A stretch of 64,000 nucleotides of DNA from Leptolyngbya sp. PCC 6406. Lineage in GTDB: Bacteria; Cyanobacteriota; Cyanobacteriia; Phormidesmidales; Phormidesmidaceae. The stretch covers positions 410,163 to 474,162 of the forward strand of contig NZ_KI913949.1 of the NCBI RefSeq assembly GCF_000332095.2, given 5' to 3'. The notes beneath the pieces are model-generated. The model was not told the origin of the DNA. It was given only the letters and a program-made list of their open reading frames with translations, and ran no database searches. Positions 25,846 to 34,316 of this stretch are shown here, in pieces. Numbering within the stretch: position 1 is the first letter of the stretch; each line of letters begins with the position of its first letter. The position numbers and the translations under genes were made by a program.

Positions 25846-27185
25846 GCCGCTTCTACCTTGTCCACATCCCGCCCGGTGATTAGGCGGGATCCCTGGTTGC
25901 GGGTGAAGTAGCCCCACATCCACTGGGTCATCACTACCACCTTGTTATCAAACTCAATCAGGTAAAAGATATGGACAAAGAGCCAGATCACCCAGGCCGG
26001 AAAGCCCGTGAGTTTGAGCCAATTGAAGTTGACCACCGCTGCGTTGCGGCCAATCACCGCTAGGCTACCCGCATCCCGGTAGTAAAAGGGGGGAATGGGC
26101 TCTGCCTTGAGCCGATGTTGGATCAGCTTGGCCACGTACTTGCCCTGCTGCATAGCCACCGGGGCCACACCGGGGAGGGGCTGACCGCCTTGGTGGGCGT
26201 AGTGGGCCAAGTCTCCTACGACAAAAATGTTGGCATGGTTGGGCAGACTCAGGTCCGCTTCTACGATTACTCGACCAGCGCGATCGCAGTCAGAGCCAGT
26301 CCGATCGGCGATGATTCTTCCCATGGCGGATGCCTTGACCCCAGCCGCCCAGAGTACGGTCTTGGTCCGCAATTCCGTTTCCTCATCCCCACTGCGAAGC
26401 CGAACACGGTCCCCCTCGATAGATGTGACCAAGGTTTTGGTCCGCACCTCCACCCGTTGCTTTTTCAGCGCCGCCTCCGCATGGGCCGACAGTTCCGGCG
26501 GGAAGGGGGGCAACAGCCGATCCATCCCCTCCACCAGGATGATCCGAGTTGCATCGGTGTCAATAGCGCGGAAATCCTGTTTGAGCGTGCTGTAGGCCAA
26601 ATCCGCCAGGGCTCCTGCCAGTTCTACCCCGGTGGGTCCACCCCCCGCCACGAGAAACGTCATCAGGGCTTGGCGCTGCTCCGGATCCGTCTCCTTTTCC
26701 GCCGCTTCAAAGGCTAGAAAAATCCGCCGCCGCACCTCCAAGGCATCCTCCACGGTCTTGATGCTGGGGGCTAGTTTTTCCCAATGGTCATTGCCAAAGT
26801 AATGGTGAGCCCCCCCCGTGGCGATGATCAGGCTGTCATAGGGCACCGCTTGCCCCCGCTTCAACAGCACCTGCTGGGCATCGGGGTCAATGTCCACCAC
26901 ATCCCCTAACAACACCTGGGTATTGTCCTGGTGCTTGAGTACCGCCCGCAGTGGTGACGCAATGTCGCCGGGGGAGAGCCCCCCTGTTGCCACCTGGTAC
27001 AGCAACGGCTGAAACAGGTGAAAGTTGCGGCGATCGATCAGCGTCACATCCACATGGGCGCGTCCCAATGCCTGGGCCGCGTAGAGCCCACCAAAACCAC
27101 CGCCAATGATCACGACTCGATGGGGTGTCGTGGCCGCTGCGGGTGCTGTAGTTTCGGCCTGGGGACGGGTGAGGAGATTAGTCAT
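25827..27185 (-). CDS. Type II NADH dehydrogenase (NDH-2)
   Basis: A 452-aa FAD-dependent NAD(P)H:quinone oxidoreductase that transfers electrons to the membrane quinone pool without proton pumping. FAD-binding GGGFGGLYAAQ is at residues 28-38. The NAD(P)H-binding second Rossmann motif is FLVAGGGPTGVELAGALADL. LPGVAPVAMQQGKY and a C-terminal amphipathic or hydrophobic segment (WVIWLFVHIFYLIEF) for membrane attachment follow. An Ala/Thr-rich extension precedes residue 22. It is convergent with bicA and overlaps it by 19 bp. Confidence 0.93.
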   Translation of the reverse strand: MTNLLTRPQAETTAPAAATTPHRVVIIGGGFGGLYAAQALGRAHVDVTLIDRRNFHLFQPLLYQVATGGLSPGDIASPLRAVLKHQDNTQVLLGDVVDIDPDAQQVLLKRGQAVPYDSLIIATGGAHHYFGNDHWEKLAPSIKTVEDALEVRRRIFLAFEAAEKETDPEQRQALMTFLVAGGGPTGVELAGALADLAYSTLKQDFRAIDTDATRIILVEGMDRLLPPFPPELSAHAEAALKKQRVEVRTKTLVTSIEGDRVRLRSGDEETELRTKTVLWAAGVKASAMGRIIADRTGSDCDRAGRVIVEADLSLPNHANIFVVGDLAHYAHQGGQPLPGVAPVAMQQGKYVAKLIQHRLKAEPIPPFYYRDAGSLAVIGRNAAVVNFNWLKLTGFPAWVIWLFVHIFYLIEFDNKVVVMTQWMWGYFTRNQGSRLITGRDVDKVEAAYTDAS

Positions 27186-27370
27186 AGCCTTGAGGCGAGG
27201 GGAGAAGGATAATTGTAAATATTTCTTGCTTCCCCTAACCTTACACGACCAAGCTAGGCATAACTGCTCATGACTGACGGAATGCTACTGCAAGCGACGT
27301 AAGGTTCATTCATACAACTTGGAAGATTTTGGAAGATTACAGAGAACCGAGCCCGTTGACTGCTGGCTGA

Positions 27371-27526
27371 GGCGTAAATACCCTAACCGTTCCATAGTGG
27401 TACACCTCGGCCCCTCACCGTTCGGCTGAGCGTGCGACTGAGCTCACGCCGAAGTCTCACCCCGAAGCCCTAGCCCTCTCCCCTTGAGACAGGGGACCGG
27501 AAAACGTTGGACTGGTGCGACGATAG
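27371..27526 (+). mobile_element. MITE-B copy, truncated at both ends
   Basis: From GCGTAAATACCCTAACCGTTCC to GGACTGGTGCGAC this matches 57639-57830 and, reverse complemented, 46717-46849. Both terminal repeats are missing; the left end joins directly to the MITE-A fragment. Confidence 0.65.
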
Positions 27527-27536
27527 CGTGCTGTAG

Positions 27537-27584
27537 GGTGCATAACGCTAAGATATTGCTTCGCCTACGCGAAGCAATGCACCG
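27537..27584. repeat. GGTGCAT..ATTGCTTCGC hairpin repeat
   Basis: GGTGCAT at one end and ATGCACC at the other enclose an inner stem ATTGCTTCGC/GCGAAGCAAT. A related copy lies at 37834-37880. The inner GCTTCGC/GCGAAGC stem is a frequent cyanobacterial palindrome. Confidence 0.6.
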
Positions 27585-27834
27585 CAAGGATGTCATGCTC
27601 ACCTATTTGCCAAGGCAGAGCCCCTTGTGTGTCCTGGAATCCCCTTTCATCCTTCTGCCCTCATCCTTCTGCCTTGCGGTACTAGGGGACTAGGCAAGCT
27701 CTGTCCGGGTTGAAAAGTCTTTGATTTACTAAAAAGAGCAGCGTTTCTCGGTAAATTCAGGGGCATACTGGGAGCGCAGGAGCATCCACTTGCAGTCATC
27801 CGTTGAGTAGCAGATCGGTTCGCTATCCGCATCT

Positions 27835-29286
27835 ATGTCTAATCCCCACCCTGAACCTGATTCCGTCACTGATTCCATCACTGAATCTGAATACGATGAG
27901 CTAGCAACCTTAGCGGAGGCAGAATCCTTTGCCCTAGGGACCAAGTCGGTGCTAGCCCAGTTGCCGCTGTGGGAGGCCAGTTTAGATATCGGCGACCCTG
28001 GTCACGAAGCTGCCCACCTCTTTGAGGGGGAGCCCACCCTACCGGGCATCATTCTGACGGATGGTAAACGCTCGGTGGGCATGCTATCTCGCCAGCGCTT
28101 TTTGGAATATTTGCTGCGGCCTAAGGGAATTGATCTATTTCTGGCCCAGCCCCTACGGGTGATGTATAGCTATGCCCGCCTGCCCCCCTTAGTCTTGGCT
28201 CACACCACACCGATTCTGGCGGCGGCGCAGTTGGTCTTGCGGCGACCCTTAGATCAACAGGGGGAACCCTTGGTGGTGACTTCCCCTCGGGGTGATCGGC
28301 TGGTCCATATTCATGACCTGAATCGTGCCCATTGGCAAATTCGCGGCATTGAAACCCAGGTGCGCTATGAACGGGTCCAGGCTCAAATGCTGCAAAGTGA
28401 GAAGATGGCAGCCCTGGGACGGTTGGTAGATGGGGTTTCCCATGAGATTTTGGACCCCCTTGGCTTTATCTGGGGAAATCTAGCCCATTTGGGCCGCTAT
28501 TGTCAGCAGTTGTTGGACCTGATCGCAGTCTATGAAGAGTCGGTGACTCTCCCTTCTGAGGCGGTGGCCCTCCTGCGGGAGGATATTGAACTGGACTATC
28601 TGCAAGAGGATCTGCCCAACACCATTCGTAGTATTCAGGGGGGGGCCGATCGCCTCAAGCGGCTGGCACTCAGCCTGCAAAATTTTTGCCATATCGACGA
28701 TATCTATCCCAAGCCGGCTGACCTGCACGAACTCTTAGATAGTGTGGTGCTATTGCTCAAGAGTCGTCTCACGACCCAAATTGAAGTGGTGCGGGACTAC
28801 GATCCGCTACCGCCTGTTACCTGTTTTGGGGGCCAGTTGAGCCAGGTGTTTATGAATATCCTCACCAATTGCCTAGATGCCCTCCTGGAGCGCACCAGTC
28901 GGCAAGATGCCTCTACTAATCCCTGGGAAGCAGCCCAGGATGGCCAGTCCCTGGAGGCGTTGGAGTCCCCTAAAATCATCATTTCCACCAGTCTCTGTCG
29001 TCCTCCCCAGGAGTTGGCCAATCCCGGTCAACGCTGGATCTCGGTGGTGATTGCTGACAATGGGCCGGGGCTGTCCCCTGCGGCCCAAGAGGAGGTGCTG
29101 CGGTCTTTTTCCATTGAGAAGCGTCTGGAAAAGGAAACCCATCTGGCCATGAGCTATCGCATCATCACGGCCAAGCATGGGGGTCGGTTTTATGTGCGAT
29201 CGCGCAGTTTCTCCGACCACGAGACGGCACCGGGCATCGGCACCGAATTTGAGATTCGTCTCCCCCTGTATCCCCAAGGAGATTAG
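27835..29286 (+). CDS. Sensor histidine kinase with CBS-like N-terminus
   Basis: A 483-aa cytoplasmic histidine kinase. Residues 35-190 resemble a CBS-type sensory region (GIILTDGKRSVGMLSRQRFLEYLLRP; VLAHTTPILAAAQLVLRRP). The H-box MAALGRLVDGVSHEILDPL places the phospho-accepting His at 203. The N-box FMNILTNCLDAL is near 341 and the ATP lid DNGPGLSP near 405; the C-terminal ATPase ends in GTEFEIRLP. No transmembrane segment is visible and no response regulator is adjacent; the LuxR-type regulator at 43 kb is distant. Confidence 0.85.
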   Translation: MSNPHPEPDSVTDSITESEYDELATLAEAESFALGTKSVLAQLPLWEASLDIGDPGHEAAHLFEGEPTLPGIILTDGKRSVGMLSRQRFLEYLLRPKGIDLFLAQPLRVMYSYARLPPLVLAHTTPILAAAQLVLRRPLDQQGEPLVVTSPRGDRLVHIHDLNRAHWQIRGIETQVRYERVQAQMLQSEKMAALGRLVDGVSHEILDPLGFIWGNLAHLGRYCQQLLDLIAVYEESVTLPSEAVALLREDIELDYLQEDLPNTIRSIQGGADRLKRLALSLQNFCHIDDIYPKPADLHELLDSVVLLLKSRLTTQIEVVRDYDPLPPVTCFGGQLSQVFMNILTNCLDALLERTSRQDASTNPWEAAQDGQSLEALESPKIIISTSLCRPPQELANPGQRWISVVIADNGPGLSPAAQEEVLRSFSIEKRLEKETHLAMSYRIITAKHGGRFYVRSRSFSDHETAPGIGTEFEIRLPLYPQGD

Positions 29287-29321
29287 GGTTTTCGGCGAAC
29301 AGTTTTCGGCGAACAAGGGGC

Positions 29322-29499
29322 TTAGGGACTCGCGGAAAAATAAGGTACCCGCTGATCGGGCTTCGACTCCGCTCAGCCCTCGATCACTGAAGGTTGAGCG
29401 AAGTCGTAAGTCTTTCAGACAGGCTCCGCCAACGCGCTTGCGTCTCCCGAAGGGAGAAAACCTGGCCACCTGGCACACCATTAATCCGCAGATCCCTAA
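29322..29499. mobile_element. Repeat D copy 1 (MITE-like)
   Basis: The left end TTAGGGACTCGCGGAAAAAT and the reverse complement of the right end, TTAGGGATCTGCGGATTAAT, form imperfect inverted repeats. The second copy is at 55514-55666. The right end supplies the TAG stop codon of the downstream minus-strand ABC permease gene. A small TCTCCC-GAA-GGGAGA palindrome is inserted in its right half. Confidence 0.65.
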
Positions 29500-30410
29500 T
29501 GCTTCCAGTTCTCTCGGCGCAGCAGGGGGTTAACCCATTCGTTTAGTCCTTCCCCCACCAGAGACAGGCCGGTCACCATCAGCGTCAATGCCAGCCCTGG
29601 GAAAAGGGCCGTCCACCAGATGCCTGTGGGCAGGGCATCTAGGGCTTGACGAATATCGGCCCCCCACTCGGGGGTTTGCTCCGGTAGGCCCAACCCCAGA
29701 AATCCCAGCCCCCCCAGCACCAAAATGGCATCGGCGGCATTCAGGGTAAAGAGGACGGGCACACTCTGCACTACGTTCAAAAACAGGTAACGACTCAGTA
29801 CCGCCCAGGTGGAGGCTCCCATGGCCTGGGCCGCTTCAATGAATAGCTCCGTCTTGACGCTCACGGTATGGTTCCGCACCACCCGGTAGTACTGGGGCAC
29901 ATAGGCAATGCTGAGGGCCACCGCCGCATTCACCACCCCTCTACCCACGACAAAGGCCAGGGTCACCGACAGCAGCAGTCCCGGCAAGGTGTAGATGGTG
30001 TCCATAAAGAACAGCAGTACCCGGTCTAGCTTGCCCCCCAGATAGCCGCTGACCATGCCCAGGGGCACCCCCACCACAACACTCATGGCGGTGGCCAGCA
30101 GCACCACCTGCCAAGCGGCGCGGGTGGCGAACAGAACCCGCGACAGCACATCGTATCCCTGGCGACTGGTGCCCAGCAGATGCTCCGCTGAGGGGGGCTG
30201 GTGGATGGGGTTACTCAGGGAGGTGGTGGGGTCTTGCAAAATGCCCCAGGCTTGGAGCGTGGGGGCCAAAAGTGCGATCGCAATAAAGAGCCCCGTAATC
30301 AGCACCCCCAACACCATAAATAGGACAGAAATATTTGCCCCCTGCCCCTTGGGCTTGAGCAATCGCAGCCAGGATTTTTTCATTGCAGGGGAAGTATCGC
30401 TGGAAGCCAT
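29496..30410 (-). CDS. Peptide/nickel-type ABC transporter permease (DppC/OppC)
   Basis: A 304-aa inner-membrane permease of a dipeptide/oligopeptide ABC importer. Residues 25-50 form the first membrane helix. The DppC hallmark EHLLGTSRQGYDVLSRVLFATR follows, then five more helices. The cytoplasmic EAA loop is EAAQAMGASTWAVLSRYLFL. Cyanobacteria often have single unlinked permease genes, and no ATPase or binding protein is adjacent. The stop codon lies in a repeat D terminus. Confidence 0.9.
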   Translation of the reverse strand: MASSDTSPAMKKSWLRLLKPKGQGANISVLFMVLGVLITGLFIAIALLAPTLQAWGILQDPTTSLSNPIHQPPSAEHLLGTSRQGYDVLSRVLFATRAAWQVVLLATAMSVVVGVPLGMVSGYLGGKLDRVLLFFMDTIYTLPGLLLSVTLAFVVGRGVVNAAVALSIAYVPQYYRVVRNHTVSVKTELFIEAAQAMGASTWAVLSRYLFLNVVQSVPVLFTLNAADAILVLGGLGFLGLGLPEQTPEWGADIRQALDALPTGIWWTALFPGLALTLMVTGLSLVGEGLNEWVNPLLRRENWKH

Positions 30411-30510
30411 GGCACAAATCCATCACAGGGCACCCCATTATCCCAGACTCCCCAAGTCCCCAACCACCCGGCATTAAAATGACCAAAATGACCGGGCTAA
30501 TCGCTGCCGC

Positions 30511-30660
30511 TCTCTAAAGAGAACTCAATGCTCAGGAGTCCTCTTTAAGAGGACGGTAGCTATGAGCGCCGGAATTCCATTCCGGCGCAGGGTCGCAGCA
30601 CTGAGGTGGACGAATGCCACCTCACTCTATAGGAGCCTGGGGCAGGTCGCCGGAGGCAGG
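30511..30660 (+). other. Cluster of hairpins upstream of pcrA (possible structured RNA)
   Basis: Successive perfect inverted repeats occur within about 115 bp: TCTCT/AGAGA at 30511-30522, GTCCTCTT/AAGAGGAC at 30538-30554, GCGCCGGAAT/ATTCCGGCGC at 30566-30588, and TGAGGTGG/CCACCTCA at 30602-30624. CCTGGGGCAGG follows. No T tract follows any of them, so they are not classical terminators. The block ends about 40 nt before pcrA. Confidence 0.45.
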
Positions 30661-30702
30661 ATGTCATACTAAGGGGATGTTTGCACCGCACCTTGTCTGC
30701 CC

Positions 30703-33700
30703 ATGACGGCCTCCACCGACTTCCTTGCCCAGCTCAACCCCTCCCAACGCCGCGCCGTCGAGCATTTTTGCGGTCCTCTGTTGGTGGTAGCGGGGGCGGG
30801 TTCCGGCAAGACCCGCGCCCTCACCTTCCGTATTGCCAACCTGGTCCTGAACCACCGGGTAGACCCGGAAAACATCCTGGCGGTCACCTTCACCAACAAA
30901 GCCGCCAAGGAAATGAAGGCCCGTATTGAGGTGCTCTTTGCCGAACAGGAAGCCCGCGCCAAACATGGCAAGGGACTCTCAGCCCTACCGGAGTATGAGC
31001 AGACCAAACTGAAATCCCAGGTCTATAAAACCGTTACCAAATATCTGTGGATTGGCACCTTCCACGCCCTCTGCTCCCGCATTTTGCGGTTCGACATCGA
31101 GAAATATCAGCACCCCCTTGGTTATAAATGGACCAAAGAATTCTCGATTTTCGATGAATCCGACGCCCAGGGTTTAGTCAAAACCATCGTCACTAAAACC
31201 CTGAGTCTCGATGACAAGAAATTCAACCCCCGCTCCGTCCGCTACGCCATTAGCAACGCCAAGAACCAAAATTTCACCCCCGATGAATTTGAGCGCGATC
31301 AACCCAACTACCGGGGTCGGGTGATTGCCGATGTCTATCGCCACTACGAAAAGGCATTGGCGGAAAATAATGCCCTAGACTTTGATGATCTGATTCTGCT
31401 GCCGGTGAAACTGTTGCAGCAAAACGAACAGCTCCTAGCCTATTGGCACAAGCGTTTTCGTCACATTCTGGTAGATGAGTACCAAGACACCAACCGCACC
31501 CAATATGATCTGATTCGCCTACTCTCCACCAACGGTGAAGATATTGAAAGCTTCAATAATTGGGAACACCGATCTACCTTTGTCGTAGGGGATGCGGACC
31601 AGTGCCTGCCGCCGGAAACCGAAATCCTCACGCCCCAGGGCCAAGTACCCATCCAATCGCTTCGGGTGGGGGATGAGGTGCTGTCTACCCTAGGGCAACG
31701 GACGCTGCACTCGGCCAAGATCACCCAGATTAAAACAGGGCGATTTAGCGGGGTGTTGTGGTGTGTAAAAGTAGGCGATGGCCCGGAGCCGGTCTCTGAC
31801 CATCGCACCCTACGCGGCACCCCCCACCACATTGTCCTAGCCCGTGTGGTGCCCCTAGAAAATCGCCACTACGTCTACCTGATGTTTCGGGAAGACCGGG
31901 GCTACCGCATTGGCATCACCACCGGGCAGCGCTCCAACGACTACGGCAAAAAGGAAATCGGCTTTAAGGTGCGGGTTGCTCAGGAAAATGCCGACAAGCT
32001 CTGGGTGCTCAAAGCCACTGATAGCTATGAAGAGGCTGCTTACTACGAAGCCTATTTTGCGGCCAAGTACGGCTTACCCACGATGGTTTTCCACAGCGTG
32101 GGGCGCAAGCTTAGCATTTCAGACGAAACCATCTTCAAGTTGTTTTCTGAACTGGACACGTTCACCAGGGCCGAAGCCCTCATGCAGGATTTTTGGCTGC
32201 ACCCGGAGTTTCCCCATTACCGACCCCAAAATGGGCTGCGACGACAGACCATTAACCTGACTATGTTTGGGAACGTCAGAAAGGAAAGACGCCCTCCCAA
32301 GGCTGACCATCGTATTCAGTGGTCCTCCAACCGGGCTGACATTGCTACCAATTTGACCGAGGCTGGATATCCTATCCGGGCTGGTAAGTTGCCGGGTACC
32401 TACCGCTTTGAAACAGCGAGAGCTGCCTATCCCGAAGCGGTTTCCACCGTGAAAGCGGTGGCCCAGGCAGGACGACTAGAGGTCCGCCGTCGCGCCCAGA
32501 TTGACAGCGCAATCTATGATTTTTTGCCCCTGTCGCACCTTCATCCTGGGATGCGGGTGCTGGTGGACGTGGGGGGACATCTGGAGGAACAGGAAGTCAC
32601 CCAGGTCTGGCAGGAGGAGTATGACGGTGAAGTCTATGACCTAGAGATCGATCGCAGCCATAGCTACGTCGCAGAGGGCATGCTTGTCCACAACTCCATC
32701 TACTCTTTTCGGGCGGCAGATTTTACCATTCTGATGAATTTTCAGAATGACTTTGGCGATGGCCTGCCGGACGACGATACCCGCAGCATGGTCAAGCTGG
32801 AGGAAAACTATCGCTCCACCGCCAATATTCTAGAGGTGGCTAACCACCTGATTGAAAATAACACCGAGCGCATTGACAAAATTCTGCGGGCTACGCGGGG
32901 TGAGGGGGAACCCATTCTTTGCTACCGGGCGGAGGATGAAACCTATGAAGCGGATTTTGTGGTTACCCAAATCCGCAATTTAGAGACCCAACATCCAGAG
33001 CTGAACTGGGGCCATTTCGCTATTCTCTACCGCACCAATGCCCAGTCTCGGGCCTTTGAAGAAGTCCTGACCCGCTACAGTGTCCCTTACCAAGTCGTGG
33101 GGGGGCTGCGGTTCTACGATCGCCGCGAAATTAAGGATGTGCTGGCCTATCTACGCGCGATCGCAAATCCCGCCGACACCGTCAGCCTCAAGCGCGTGAT
33201 CAACGTACCCCGCCGGGGGGTGGGCAAAGGCACCCTAGACAAACTGGACCAGGCCACCCAAACCCTGGGGGGCATTCCCCTGTGGGAAATCCTCAGTGAT
33301 GAAACCTCAGTCAAAACCCTGGCAGGGCGATCGGCCAAGGGAGTGCTGGAATTTGCCAACCTGATCAAGAAATATCGAGCGCGACTGGATACCGCCAAGG
33401 GTTCCGAAATTATCCAAGAACTGCTGGAGGACTCAGGCTACATCCAGGATTTGCAACGGGAGGGCACCGACGAAGCCCTAGAGCGGGCGGGCAACGTGCA
33501 GGAACTCTACAACGCTGTCCTCCAATTTGAAGAAGATACAAACAATGAAGATTCCTCCCTGATTGCCTTCCTCGCCAATGCCTCCCTGGCCTCTGATCTG
33601 GATGATGTCCAGGAAGGCGGCAAGGCCGTCTCGCTGATGACGCTGCATTCCTCTAAGGGATTGGAATTTCCCGTCGTCTTTCTGGTGGGCTTAGAACAGG

Positions 33701-34164
33701 GCTTGTTTCCCAACTTCCGGTCTTTGGAAGACCCCGCCTCCGTTGAAGAAGAACGCCGTCTTTGCTATGTGGGCATCACCCGCGCCCAGGAACGGCTGTT
33801 CATTTCCTATGCCCGCGCCCGTCGTCTCTACGGCACTCGGGAACCCGCCAGCCCTTCTCTGTTTTTGGCAGAACTGCCCCCGGACTACATCACAACAAAT
33901 GTAGGGGGAGGAATGCCCAAGCGTATGGCCACGCCCCTACGAGCGGCCCGCCATCAGCAGGAAACCAGTGCTCGACCGGGGAGTGGAGCCCACGAGTCGG
34001 ATTGGACAGCGGGGGATGTGGTGGTCCATCCCGCCTATGGAGCAGGGGAAGTCACCCATATTTTTGGGGCAGGCAACAAGATTTGCCTAGCGATTCAGTT
34101 TCCCGGCCAGGGTCGCAAGATTATTGACCCCAAGCTGACGAAACTCCAACGCGCCTCCCCCTAA
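30703..34164 (+). CDS. pcrA: PcrA/UvrD-type DNA helicase with in-frame intein
   Basis: 1153 codons encode a superfamily 1 3'-5' helicase of about 789 aa after removal of a 364-aa intein. Walker A GAGSGKT is at residues 31-37, motif II VDEYQDTNR at about 257-265, and motif III GDADQ / SIYSFRAAD is split by the intein between Q300 and S665. Motifs IV-VI follow (LEENYRST, LMTLHSSKGLEFPVVF, CYVGITRAQERLF). The C-terminal Tudor-like PcrA domain, DVVVHPAYGAGEVTHIFG, ends the protein. It serves repair and replication-fork maintenance. Confidence 0.95.
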   Translation: MTASTDFLAQLNPSQRRAVEHFCGPLLVVAGAGSGKTRALTFRIANLVLNHRVDPENILAVTFTNKAAKEMKARIEVLFAEQEARAKHGKGLSALPEYEQTKLKSQVYKTVTKYLWIGTFHALCSRILRFDIEKYQHPLGYKWTKEFSIFDESDAQGLVKTIVTKTLSLDDKKFNPRSVRYAISNAKNQNFTPDEFERDQPNYRGRVIADVYRHYEKALAENNALDFDDLILLPVKLLQQNEQLLAYWHKRFRHILVDEYQDTNRTQYDLIRLLSTNGEDIESFNNWEHRSTFVVGDADQCLPPETEILTPQGQVPIQSLRVGDEVLSTLGQRTLHSAKITQIKTGRFSGVLWCVKVGDGPEPVSDHRTLRGTPHHIVLARVVPLENRHYVYLMFREDRGYRIGITTGQRSNDYGKKEIGFKVRVAQENADKLWVLKATDSYEEAAYYEAYFAAKYGLPTMVFHSVGRKLSISDETIFKLFSELDTFTRAEALMQDFWLHPEFPHYRPQNGLRRQTINLTMFGNVRKERRPPKADHRIQWSSNRADIATNLTEAGYPIRAGKLPGTYRFETARAAYPEAVSTVKAVAQAGRLEVRRRAQIDSAIYDFLPLSHLHPGMRVLVDVGGHLEEQEVTQVWQEEYDGEVYDLEIDRSHSYVAEGMLVHNSIYSFRAADFTILMNFQNDFGDGLPDDDTRSMVKLEENYRSTANILEVANHLIENNTERIDKILRATRGEGEPILCYRAEDETYEADFVVTQIRNLETQHPELNWGHFAILYRTNAQSRAFEEVLTRYSVPYQVVGGLRFYDRREIKDVLAYLRAIANPADTVSLKRVINVPRRGVGKGTLDKLDQATQTLGGIPLWEILSDETSVKTLAGRSAKGVLEFANLIKKYRARLDTAKGSEIIQELLEDSGYIQDLQREGTDEALERAGNVQELYNAVLQFEEDTNNEDSSLIAFLANASLASDLDDVQEGGKAVSLMTLHSSKGLEFPVVFLVGLEQGLFPNFRSLEDPASVEEERRLCYVGITRAQERLFISYARARRLYGTREPASPSLFLAELPPDYITTNVGGGMPKRMATPLRAARHQQETSARPGSGAHESDWTAGDVVVHPAYGAGEVTHIFGAGNKICLAIQFPGQGRKIIDPKLTKLQRASP
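31603..32694 (+). mobile_element. Intein in helicase motif III, with GIY-YIG-like endonuclease region
   Basis: 364 codons. The N-terminal splicing block begins with Cys1 (CLPPETEILTPQGQVPIQSL, block A), and RTLRGTPHHIVL gives block B. The C-terminal blocks are YDLEIDRSHSYVAEGMLVHN (F and G), ending in His-Asn before extein Ser. Between them, HYVYLMFREDRGYRIGITTG and a downstream YYEAYFAAKYGLP resemble a GIY-YIG nuclease core (VYL..YRIG..E). No LAGLIDADG or HNH motif is visible. All splicing residues are present. Confidence 0.88.
31775..31806 (+). repeat. HIP1-split double-hairpin repeat, copy d (inside intein)
   Basis: A 32-bp copy: GCGAT, GGC-CCGGA-GCC, GGTC-TCT-GACC, ATCGC. It is translated as GDGPEPVSDHRT between intein splicing blocks A and B. 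Confidence 0.8.
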
Positions 34165-34316
34165 AACCTCGGAGGTCTAAGCTCGCTGGGGTGTAGACCC
34201 GTACCTCTGAGGTGGCAGTTTCGCCCTTCTGCAACCAGAAAGTCCTTACCTACAATCAAGCCATGGGATTCAGCCCTATTGCTGTCCATCCCTCGTTAGC
34301 CGGAGGCAAGAACACC

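Larger units (their letters stand above)
27186..27834. other. Repeat-filled intergenic region
   Basis: About 650 bp with no gene. It contains, in order, a MITE-A left-end fragment (27314-27370, with a short internal duplication GGAAGATT), a truncated MITE-B fused to it (27371-27526), and a hairpin repeat (27537-27584). The last 240 bp precede the histidine kinase; no clear promoter was identified. Confidence 0.6.

Noticed and set aside
30511-30660. Hairpin cluster considered as a known riboswitch
   Set aside because: No conserved core of any riboswitch class that I can recognise; kept only as a structured region.
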